Assembly: GCA_945862325.1 (NCBI GenBank)
Contig: CAMAXZ010000001.1
Location: 186,001-250,000 of the forward strand
DNA from: Klebsiella pneumoniae
Lineage (GTDB): Bacteria > Myxococcota_A > UBA796 > SXON01
Reading direction: 5' to 3'
Length of the DNA: 64,000 nucleotides
In this document: piece by piece, positions 26,976 through 34,040 of the stretch
Numbering within the stretch: position 1 is the stretch's first letter
Layout of the letters: every line of letters begins with the position of its first letter
The notes under the pieces: generated by a model
What the model was told of the DNA's origin: nothing
What the model saw: the letters and a program-made list of their open reading frames with translations, nothing else
Databases searched by the model: none
Made by a program: the position numbers and the translations under genes

Positions 26976-27824
26976 ATGTCCATGTCCTCCCTCCTGATCG
27001 CCTTCGCGCTCGTCGGTTGTTCCGGCGAAGGGACGCACTCGGCCGACTCCAAGCCGCTGGATCAGACCCAGCCGGCGCCCGTCGTCGCCGAGACGCCTCC
27101 GCCCAAGCTCGACCTCGCCGCGCTCAACGACGGCGCCAGCAACATCACGATCGTGCCGTCGCCCGCCGAGATGCAGAAGGCCCTCGAGAAGGCCGGCATC
27201 GCGAACAAGCTCGACGCCATGGTCCCGATGCGCAACCTCAAGATGGACGTCGCGAACACCGACGTCGTCGCGGTCCGCACCGGCCTGGTCCTGGCCGACG
27301 CGCTCCTCACGGTCAAGACCGCCCCCAAGGAGAAGCTCGTCGAGCGCCTCGGGCAGGTGAAGGCCGGCATGATCTCGCTCAAGGCCGGTGGCGACATCGC
27401 GGCCACGATCGACGATCTCAGCGCCCGAATCTCGAATGACGGAGTCAGCCGCGACGAGCTGGTGAAGGAGCTCGACGAGCTCCAGGGCGCCATCATCCCC
27501 GAGCTCGAGTACGAGGCCGGCAAGCAGGTCGTGCCGCTCATCCAGGCGGGCTCCTGGCTCGGCGGGTCCAACCTCGTGGCCGCGGCGATCATCGACGCGA
27601 ACAAGCCCGACGCGGGGACCTCCCTGCTGCGCCAGCCGCAGGTCGTCGACTACTTCCTGAAGTACGTCGCGACCGAGGGCGGCGACAAGGCGCCCGACGA
27701 GGTGGTCAAGCAGCTGAAGACCACCCTCGACAAGCTCAAGGAAATCGCCTCCAAGCCGTCGCTCACGCTGGACGACGTCAAGGAGGTCAAGACCCAGACC
27801 GACACCGTTCTCGGTCTTCTCTGA
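26976..27824 (+). CDS. Predicted lipoprotein, mostly helical, unknown function
   Basis: 282 residues with a short lipoprotein signal (MSMSSLLIAFALVGC) and a Pro-rich linker. The mature part is helical, with LVLADALLTVKTAPKEKLVE, VKAGMISLKAGGDIAATIDD and a long Lys/Asp-rich C-terminus (TTLDKLKEIASKPSLTLDDV). The pattern suggests a helical bundle. GAGGAGG stands some 13 bases before the ATG. A small secreted protein gene follows after 14 bases, so they form a likely operon. I do not recognise a domain. Confidence 0.75.
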   Translation: MSMSSLLIAFALVGCSGEGTHSADSKPLDQTQPAPVVAETPPPKLDLAALNDGASNITIVPSPAEMQKALEKAGIANKLDAMVPMRNLKMDVANTDVVAVRTGLVLADALLTVKTAPKEKLVERLGQVKAGMISLKAGGDIAATIDDLSARISNDGVSRDELVKELDELQGAIIPELEYEAGKQVVPLIQAGSWLGGSNLVAAAIIDANKPDAGTSLLRQPQVVDYFLKYVATEGGDKAPDEVVKQLKTTLDKLKEIASKPSLTLDDVKEVKTQTDTVLGLL

Positions 27825-27838
27825 GGAGGCGCTTCCCC

Positions 27839-28255
27839 ATGCTTCAGTTCCTTTCCGCGGCGCTCATCTGCGCCGGTACCGCCTTCGCCGACGAAGAAGC
27901 GGCCGAGACCTGCCTCCGCACCAAGATCTGGGACGGCTACGCGTCCGGCTGGGCCGTGCGCACCGCGACGAACGTCACGTTGGGCTCCGGCGAGCACCGC
28001 GTGTACCTCGTCACGCTCTACGCGGGCAACGAGTACAAGATCATGGCCTGCGGCGACACGAACGTCGCCAACATCGACGTGGTCCTGTACGACGCCAAGG
28101 GCGCCGAGGTCACGAAGGACGCGAGCTCCGACCGCGAGCCTTCGCTCAGCTACACGCCGACGGTCACCGACACGTACTACATCGCCGTGCATGCCACGCG
28201 CCTGAACGACGTGAACGCCAAGGCCGGCGTCGCGACTGCAGTAACGTACAAGTAA
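27839..28255 (+). CDS. Small secreted beta-sandwich protein (pre-peptidase C-terminal-like)
   Basis: 138 residues with a signal peptide (cleaved after GTAFA). The mature protein is a compact beta-sandwich: GEHRVYLVTLYAGNEYKIMA, NIDVVLYDAKGAEVTKD, YTPTVTDTYYIAVHATRL. This matches the layout of bacterial pre-peptidase C-terminal (PPC) domains, which usually occur at the end of secreted proteases; here it stands alone. Two cysteines (one near the mature N-terminus, one in MACGD) could form a disulfide. GAGGAGG lies before the ATG. Likely a periplasmic or secreted accessory protein. Confidence 0.7.
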   Translation: MLQFLSAALICAGTAFADEEAAETCLRTKIWDGYASGWAVRTATNVTLGSGEHRVYLVTLYAGNEYKIMACGDTNVANIDVVLYDAKGAEVTKDASSDREPSLSYTPTVTDTYYIAVHATRLNDVNAKAGVATAVTYK

Positions 28256-28268
28256 CGGTCGCGCCTCG

Positions 28269-30791
28269 ATGATCGCGGCGCGACTCGAGGAGCGGATTCG
28301 TACGGAGCTGGCCTCTCGCGGCTCCGCGACAGCGCCCGATGTGCTCGCGCGCGCCGTCGACTTCGTACGTTTGTTGCTCCAGATCACCATCGCTTCGCCG
28401 GACGAGCTCGTCCGGCGGCGCGACGCCCTCGATCGGGTCATCAACGGGGCGATCGAGCTCCCCGACGCGGAGCGCGCGCTCATCGTCGACGTCGCGAGCG
28501 CGCCCGAGTTTCGGGTGCACGTCGAGATGCGCGAGGCCGATGCGTTCGAGGCCCGCTTCGGCGAGGAAGCGGCGCGCCTCCTCCGCGAAGACACCGCGGC
28601 AGACCTTGACTTGACCGGGTACGCGCGCGCCTCGGGGCCCACCGAGGCGCTCCGCCTCCTCGACGCCTGCTTCGGCGTCCTGTCCGACGGCGGGCGCCTC
28701 AACGGCGTCGCGGTCCGCCGGCTCGACCACGCGGCGCACGAGCTCGGGGTCGACGGCGTGCTCGTGTCCGCGCTGCATCGCAAACACGACCGCCGACACG
28801 CCGACGGAGAGCTGCGCCTCTCGCTCGACGACGACCGGGTGCGGATCGGGCGGTCGCCCTCGGCGGACCTCGTGTTGCCGGACCCCCAGGTCGCGGCGAT
28901 GCACTGCGAGCTGGTGCGCACCGCCGGCGGGTGGCGGGTGGTCGACACCGAGAGCGGGCGTCCGACGGTGGTGAACGGCCGCGCGATCAACGCCGCGCCG
29001 GTGTCGTCCGCGGACACGCTCCGGGTCGGCCCGTACGCGATCCGCATCGACGGCGACGAGCTCGTCGCGCGGTCCGAGCGGGTGTTCTCGGCGCTCTCCG
29101 CGCGACGTCTCACCCGGACGATCGGGGACGTGTCGCTGCTCGACGAGGTGAGCTTCACGGTGTTCACCGGCGAAGTCATCGCGATGGTCGGGCCGTCGGG
29201 CGCCGGAAAGACGACGTTGCTCAACGCGATCGCGGGCATCACCCCGGCCGACACCGGCGCCGTCACCATGGACGACGCCGACTTCCACGCGCTCCTCGCC
29301 AAGGACCGCTCGCGCATCGGCGTCGTGCCGCAAGACGACATCGTGCTGCCGGAGCTCACGGTCGAGGAGAGCCTGACCTTCAGCGGGCGCCTCCGCTTCC
29401 CGACGGCGACGACCGACGCGGAGATCAAGGGCGAGGTCGACCGTGTCCTCGAGGAGCTCGGGATCGAGCACATCCGCGGATCCCGGATCGGCGACGCGCT
29501 CCGGCGCGGCATCTCCGGCGGTCAGCGCAAGCGCGTGAACCTCGGTCAGGAGATGCTCACGCGCTCGACCCGGGTGCTGTTCCTCGACGAACCGACCTCC
29601 GGCCTGGATCCGCGCGCCGCGCAGGACATCGTGCGGCTCGTTCGCCAGCTCGCCGACCGCGGCCGCATCGTGTTCCTCGTCACCCACGATCTTTCGCCGC
29701 AAGTGATGGCGCAGGTCGACCACCTGCTCGTCCTCGCGCCCGGCGGGCGCGTCGCCTTCTTCGGTCCGCCGGCGGAAGCGTGCGCGTACTTCAAGGTCTC
29801 GACGCCGGACGCCATCTTCAACCGGTTCTCGGACAAGGCGCCCGCGGAGTGGGGCGCAGCCTACCGCGCGAGCCCGGCGTACCAGAAGTACGTCGCCACC
29901 CGCGAAGAGCTGGGGCGCATCACCCCGCCGCAGCCGGAGGATCCCGCCGCCCCCGCGCGTCCGCGACCGCCATCGACGTTCGGGCACCTCACGACGCTCA
30001 TGGCCCGCTACGCGCGGGTGAAGCAGCGCGACGTGACGGGCCTGTGGGTGCTGGCGGCCCAGCCGCCGTTCCTCGCGTTGGTGATGGCGGTCGTGTTCCC
30101 GAAGCCGACGACCTCGCTCATCTTCATGCTGTCGCTCTCGTGCCTGTGGTTCGGGATGAGCGGCGCGGTGCGCGAGCTGCTCAACGATCGCGTGGTGTGG
30201 AAGCGCGAGCGGCGCATCGGCGTCGCGCCGATCGCGTACGTCGGCAGCAAGCTGGTCGTGCTCTCGGGCATCGTCGTGGCCCAGTGCATGTTCCTGTCGC
30301 TGTTGACCTGGGGGATCCACGGGCTCGGCGGCATGTACGGCTTCAATCCGTTCCTGCTCGCCGCCGTGAGCGCGCTCACGGGCATCGCGGGCACCACCCT
30401 CGGCCTGCTCGTCTCCGCGAGCTTCAACTCGAGCGAAGCCGCGGTCGGGACGCTCCCGCTCTTGTTGATCCCGCAGATCACCCTGAGCACCCTGCTCGTC
30501 GGCATTCGCAACATGACGACGTTCGCGGCCTGGCTCACGTGGCTGAACCCGCAGCGCTACGCGTTCGACGCGGCCCTGAAGGTCGGCGACAAGATCGAGA
30601 AAGCGTCGCGCATCGCCGGCAAGTGGGACGTGGTCAGCATGACCGGCCCGCTCTACGAGCTCGGGCTCAAGGGCGCGGCGGTCGACGACATGGGGCTGAC
30701 GCTCCCGATGTTGTGCGCGGCGCTCGTCGGTTTCTCGACGGCCTTCGCCCTCGGCGCGTGGATTCGGACCGCGCGCCGGGTGGACGACTGA
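28269..30791 (+). CDS. TerB-like / FHA / ABC-2 type transporter fusion protein
   Basis: 840 residues. The N-terminal ~175 include a TerB-like helical segment (LLDACFGVLSDGGRLNG, HAAHELGVDG). An FHA domain follows (about 185-260) with GRSPSADLVLPDPQVAAMHC. The ABC domain (about 285-510) has Walker A GPSGAGKTT, signature ISGGQRKR, Walker B VLFLDEPTSGLD and H-loop VTHD. The rest is an ABC2 permease with about six helices (from LWVLAAQPPFLALVMAVVFP to LGAWIRTARR), the ABCG-like order of ATPase then permease. FHA binds phosphothreonine, so a Ser/Thr kinase probably controls export. Substrate unknown. Confidence 0.9.
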   Translation: MIAARLEERIRTELASRGSATAPDVLARAVDFVRLLLQITIASPDELVRRRDALDRVINGAIELPDAERALIVDVASAPEFRVHVEMREADAFEARFGEEAARLLREDTAADLDLTGYARASGPTEALRLLDACFGVLSDGGRLNGVAVRRLDHAAHELGVDGVLVSALHRKHDRRHADGELRLSLDDDRVRIGRSPSADLVLPDPQVAAMHCELVRTAGGWRVVDTESGRPTVVNGRAINAAPVSSADTLRVGPYAIRIDGDELVARSERVFSALSARRLTRTIGDVSLLDEVSFTVFTGEVIAMVGPSGAGKTTLLNAIAGITPADTGAVTMDDADFHALLAKDRSRIGVVPQDDIVLPELTVEESLTFSGRLRFPTATTDAEIKGEVDRVLEELGIEHIRGSRIGDALRRGISGGQRKRVNLGQEMLTRSTRVLFLDEPTSGLDPRAAQDIVRLVRQLADRGRIVFLVTHDLSPQVMAQVDHLLVLAPGGRVAFFGPPAEACAYFKVSTPDAIFNRFSDKAPAEWGAAYRASPAYQKYVATREELGRITPPQPEDPAAPARPRPPSTFGHLTTLMARYARVKQRDVTGLWVLAAQPPFLALVMAVVFPKPTTSLIFMLSLSCLWFGMSGAVRELLNDRVVWKRERRIGVAPIAYVGSKLVVLSGIVVAQCMFLSLLTWGIHGLGGMYGFNPFLLAAVSALTGIAGTTLGLLVSASFNSSEAAVGTLPLLLIPQITLSTLLVGIRNMTTFAAWLTWLNPQRYAFDAALKVGDKIEKASRIAGKWDVVSMTGPLYELGLKGAAVDDMGLTLPMLCAALVGFSTAFALGAWIRTARRVDD

Positions 30792-32209
30792 GCCGCCGCG
30801 ACGTGCTCGCCCGCGTCGGGCTGCTCGTGCTCGTGGCCTGCGCCGATCGGGGCGGGGCGGCCACGAACGACCCGACGGGCCTGCGAGACACGACGGCGCC
30901 CGACTCCGCGCGCGACTCCGCGCCGGACACTGCGGGGGCGCGGGTGTGCGACGAGGTGAACGCCTTCGCGCCCGAGTTCACCGACGACGTCGCGCGGTGG
31001 GCCGCGCAGGACGCCCTCGGCGGCTGGCCGACCGATCCCGTGGTGTTCGTCGGGTCCTCGACCATCCGGCGCTGGGAGGGACTCGCGTCGGCGTACACGG
31101 ATCGATCCCCGTTGCAACGCGGCTTCGGGGGCGCGCAGCTCGGCGAGGTGGCGCTCCTCGCGGACACCTTGATCAACCGGCACGCCCCGCGCGCCGTGGT
31201 GGTGTTCGCGGGGACGAACGACGTCGCCGCCGGCGTGCCCGCGGAGGTGGTCGCGGCTCGCCTGCGGTGCCTGCGCGCGCGCGTGTCCGCGCCGCTCGTC
31301 TTCGTCGGGATCACCCCGACCCCGGCGCGTTGGGCGTCCTGGCCGGTGGCCGAGGCCGTCAACGCCGCCGCGGCCGCCCTCGCCGAGGCGGACCCCGGCG
31401 TGGAGTACGTCGACGTGGCGACCCCGTTCCTCGCCACCGGCGCACCGCCCGACGCGTCGCTGTTCGGCGCGGACGGCCTGCACCTCTCCGCCGCGGGCTA
31501 CGCGCTCTGGAACGCGGCGCTTCGTCCGGTCGTGGAGCGCGTGACGCCCGCGACCGTGCCACCGACACCGGCGCCGCTCGCCGCCGGGGCGCGGTTGCTG
31601 ATCGACCTCGGGCCCACGGAGGCGGAGGACGGCGAAGTGACGCCGTCGCCCGACTACCTCGGTCAACATTGGAACAACTGGCACACCACCCGCGGCGGGC
31701 AAGGCGCGCTGGCGGGCGAGCAGCGCGTCGATCTGGTCAGCGCCACGGGGGAGGCGACCACGGTCGATCTCGTGATCGCCGGCGGATTCTTGGCGAACGG
31801 CCGGCGAAACGGCGGGCTCTTGTGGCCGTCCGCGGAGCGCTTGGGCGCCCTCGCCGTGGGCAGCGCGACCGGGGACTTCTTCTACGTCGAGGGCGACGAC
31901 GCGCCCGGCGCGCTCTTTTTCCGTGGGTTGGACCCGTCGAGGCGGTTCACCCTCGCGCTGTTCGCCGCCCGTGACGACGCGGAGCGCCGGGTGACCCGCT
32001 TCGTGGTCACCGGGGCGGACCAGGTCGAGGGCACGCTCCAGACGTCGGGCGCCGGGGCGGGCGCGGACGGGGCGACGACCAACGACGACACCGTGCTTCG
32101 CCTCGGTGGCCTGCGCCCGGACGCGCAAGGGCACCTGTTCGTCGACGTGCAGATCGCGGAGGGCACGTACGCGTACCTCTCGGCGTTGGAGCTCACCGCC
32201 GACGAGTGA
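30758..32209 (+). CDS. SGNH/GDSL-type hydrolase lipoprotein (probable Tat signal)
   Basis: About 470-483 residues. The N-terminus reads GRLSRRDVLARVGLLVLVAC: a twin-arginine motif followed by a lipobox. SGNH blocks: VVFVGSSTIRRWEG (nucleophile Ser), FGGAQLGEV (Gly), VVFAGTNDVAAG (Asn) and DGLHLSAAGYALW (Asp/His). The second half (after about residue 280) is a beta-rich domain. Candidate starts are GTG 30758, which keeps the Tat motif but overlaps the ABC gene by 34 bases; CTG 30788, sharing CTGA with the ABC stop; and GTG 30803, which loses the Tat motif. I prefer a start that keeps the arginine pair. An esterase or acetylhydrolase role is likely. Confidence 0.8.
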   Translation: MDSDRAPGGRLSRRDVLARVGLLVLVACADRGGAATNDPTGLRDTTAPDSARDSAPDTAGARVCDEVNAFAPEFTDDVARWAAQDALGGWPTDPVVFVGSSTIRRWEGLASAYTDRSPLQRGFGGAQLGEVALLADTLINRHAPRAVVVFAGTNDVAAGVPAEVVAARLRCLRARVSAPLVFVGITPTPARWASWPVAEAVNAAAAALAEADPGVEYVDVATPFLATGAPPDASLFGADGLHLSAAGYALWNAALRPVVERVTPATVPPTPAPLAAGARLLIDLGPTEAEDGEVTPSPDYLGQHWNNWHTTRGGQGALAGEQRVDLVSATGEATTVDLVIAGGFLANGRRNGGLLWPSAERLGALAVGSATGDFFYVEGDDAPGALFFRGLDPSRRFTLALFAARDDAERRVTRFVVTGADQVEGTLQTSGAGAGADGATTNDDTVLRLGGLRPDAQGHLFVDVQIAEGTYAYLSALELTADE

Positions 32210-32218
32210 CGCGCGCGC

Positions 32219-32839
32219 TCACTCGGCGGAGCCGGCCTCGACGAAGAGCTGGTAGAGCTCGGCGTAGTTCGCCGGGTCGGAGAGGGTGTGTTCGGTGAGG
32301 TTGTACACGGCGTACACCTCGTTGTCGCGATCGAGCACGTACACGTCGCGCCACGTCGCGGCCCAGTCGAGCCACACGGCGGCGGTCGGGTCGTCCTGGA
32401 GGATCGGGAGGTCCGTCACGGCGGCGAGGTCGGCGTTGCCGGACTCCATGCCGGGAGCGTTCACGTTCAGGATGCCGAGCTCGAGCTCGGGGTGCGCGGC
32501 GTCGAGCTCGTCGAAGAGCGTGGTGAGGTAGCCAGCCTGGCTACGGCAGTAGCCTCACGTGCTGTGGATGAAGTACCAGCCGGACACCCGCTCGAGGTAG
32601 TCGCGGGGGGACACGACCTCGCCGTAGCGGGCCGAGTCGAGGTTGAGGTCGACGAGGGCGAAGTCGGGGACGGGCGCCGTCGTGGCGGTGTCGTCGGTGT
32701 CCGCGGTGTCGTCGGTGTCCGCGGTGTCGTCGGTGCCCGCGGTGTCGTCGGTGTCCGTCAGGTCGGTGTCGGCGGGCACGGAGGTGTCGTCCGGGCCTTT
32801 GACCGGTTCGCCGGAGCACGCCAGCATGAGCAGGAGCAT
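32219..32839 (-). CDS. Probable selenoprotein: redoxin/thioredoxin-fold lipoprotein with U-G-Y-C motif
   Basis: A 206-residue reading frame interrupted only by TGA at 32557-32555 (codon 95). The N-terminus is a lipoprotein signal (MLLLMLAC) and a DT-rich linker; the redoxin-like domain follows: VPDFALVDLN, then GWYFIHST-U-GYCRSQAGYL, with the TGA at the first position of the CxxC-type redox motif. The frame stays open for 111 more sense codons with normal redoxin features (LPILQDD, DVYVLDRDNEVYAVYNL). A 7-base-pair hairpin with a GGC loop starts 10 bases after the TGA, as expected of a bacterial SECIS. Read as ordinary genes this would be two broken ORFs. It lies 22 bases after iadA in the same operon. 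The alternative is a nonsense mutation or sequencing error. Confidence 0.8.
32523..32557 (-). promoter_or_regulatory. Candidate bacterial SECIS element within the redoxin gene
   Basis: Counting the U of UGA as 1, bases 14-20 (GUAGCCA) pair with 24-30 (UGGCUAC), giving a 7-bp stem with apical loop GGC (21-23). The first loop G is 17 bases past the UGA. UGAG itself can pair with CUCA (31-34) as a lower stem. This fits the published bSECIS pattern (stem, small apical loop with G in its first two bases, 16-37 bases from UGA). A competing 6-bp hairpin, GGCUAC with GUAGCC, uses bases 4-19. Confidence 0.6.
32687..32768 (-). repeat. 18-base tandem repeat coding a DT-rich linker
   Basis: About four near-identical copies of an 18-base unit (GTCGGTGTCCGCGGTGTC on the plus strand) encode an Asp/Thr/Ala linker between the lipid anchor and the redoxin domain of the probable selenoprotein. 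Copy number could vary by slippage. Confidence 0.85.
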
Positions 32840-32861
32840 GTGGACATCGTATCGCGGTTTG

Positions 32862-34040
32862 TCAGTGGCGCGGCACCACGGCGCGCCGCGCGTCCGGCAC
32901 GGCGCCGCCGTCGCGCCACACCCAGGCGCCGCGCGCCATCACGTCCGTCGCGACGCCATCCCGCACGAGCACGAGGTCGGCGTCGTGGCCGGGGGAGATC
33001 TCGCCCTTGTGGTGGAACCGGAACAGGCGCGCGACGTTGCGGGTGACCGCGGCGAGCGCGCGCGCGAACGGCGCGCCGAGGCGCTCCGCGTCCAGCACCG
33101 ACGCCAACAGGGTGTGGGCCGAGCCGACCCCCATCGCGACGAGCACGCCGTCGGCGTCGAACGTCGGCAGGCAGCCGCCGGCGTCGCTGGACAAGGTGAC
33201 TCGGGCCGGGTCGAGCCCCTCCCGCAGCCATTCGGCGAGCGCCTGGCCGCCGCTCGGGGCGTCGCCATCCGGGTCGAACGCCGAGATGTCGATGGTGAGC
33301 CCCGCCGGGGAGAGCGCCTTGGCCTCCTCCCACAGCCGCCGGTTGCGGTTGGTGTGTGTGGGATGCCAGGTTCGCGGCGGCAGCTCGGTGTCCGTGAGTC
33401 CGCGACGCACCGGCTCGAGCCCCCGCGGACCGTCGCCGAGGTGCAGGTGCAGGAGCCCGGCCTTGCCGGTGAGCATCCCCGAGACGTGCGCGTCCGACGC
33501 GAGTCGGAACAGCTCGTCCAGGGTGGGCTGCGAGCTTCTGTGGTCGGAGATCGCCGTTTCGCCGATGGCGACGATGCGGTCGACGTGCACGAGGTCGCCG
33601 CGCGCCGAGCCCGTGAGGGTGACGGGGGGGACCTCGTAGCCGCCGGTATAGCAGAACGTCGTGAGGCCGAGGGTGTCGAGCGCCCGGGACGCGGCGAGCA
33701 GCTCCGGCAATCCACGCGTGCGGCAGTCCGTGCCGAGCAGGCCGACCGCCGTCGTGACCCCGGCGGACGCGAGGCGCTCGAACGGCACCGCGGGGACCTT
33801 CGTGTGCGCGCCGCCCTCGCCGCCACCGCCGCTCAGGTGGGTGTGGGCGTCGACGAGGCCGGGGATCAGCCGCGCGTTCGCCGCGTCGACCACCTCGACG
33901 TCGAGCCCCCGCGGGTCGAGCCGCGGCGCGACGGCCAGGATCGTCCCGCCGCCGACGAGCACGTCGGCGCGGCCGCGCGCGTCGGGGGTGTAGAGCTCCG
34001 CGCCGCGCAGGAGGACGAGGGAAGGCACGTCGGCGCTCAC
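32862..34040 (-). CDS. Isoaspartyl dipeptidase-like amidohydrolase (IadA family)
   Basis: A 392-residue amidohydrolase-superfamily enzyme. IadA hydrolyses beta-aspartyl dipeptides released from damaged proteins. Family motifs: LIPGLVDAHTHLSGGGGEGG (metal His pair and the Gly run), SAGVTTAVGLLGTD, YTGGYEVPPVTLTG, IVAIGETAISDHRSSQPT (bridging region), MLTGKAGLLHLHLGDG (Lys and His ligands), TWHPTHTNRN, and LSSDAGG (catalytic Asp). No signal peptide, so it is cytoplasmic. Its start overlaps the stop of the upstream SASA lipoprotein (ATGA at 34037-34040), and the probable selenoprotein follows. Confidence 0.88.
   Translation of the reverse strand: MSADVPSLVLLRGAELYTPDARGRADVLVGGGTILAVAPRLDPRGLDVEVVDAANARLIPGLVDAHTHLSGGGGEGGAHTKVPAVPFERLASAGVTTAVGLLGTDCRTRGLPELLAASRALDTLGLTTFCYTGGYEVPPVTLTGSARGDLVHVDRIVAIGETAISDHRSSQPTLDELFRLASDAHVSGMLTGKAGLLHLHLGDGPRGLEPVRRGLTDTELPPRTWHPTHTNRNRRLWEEAKALSPAGLTIDISAFDPDGDAPSGGQALAEWLREGLDPARVTLSSDAGGCLPTFDADGVLVAMGVGSAHTLLASVLDAERLGAPFARALAAVTRNVARLFRFHHKGEISPGHDADLVLVRDGVATDVMARGAWVWRDGGAVPDARRAVVPRH

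Noticed and set aside
32219-32839. Two separate small genes or a frameshifted pseudogene
   Set aside because: Both halves are in the same frame, joined by one TGA at the redox position with a SECIS-like hairpin, so a selenoprotein explains the data better.
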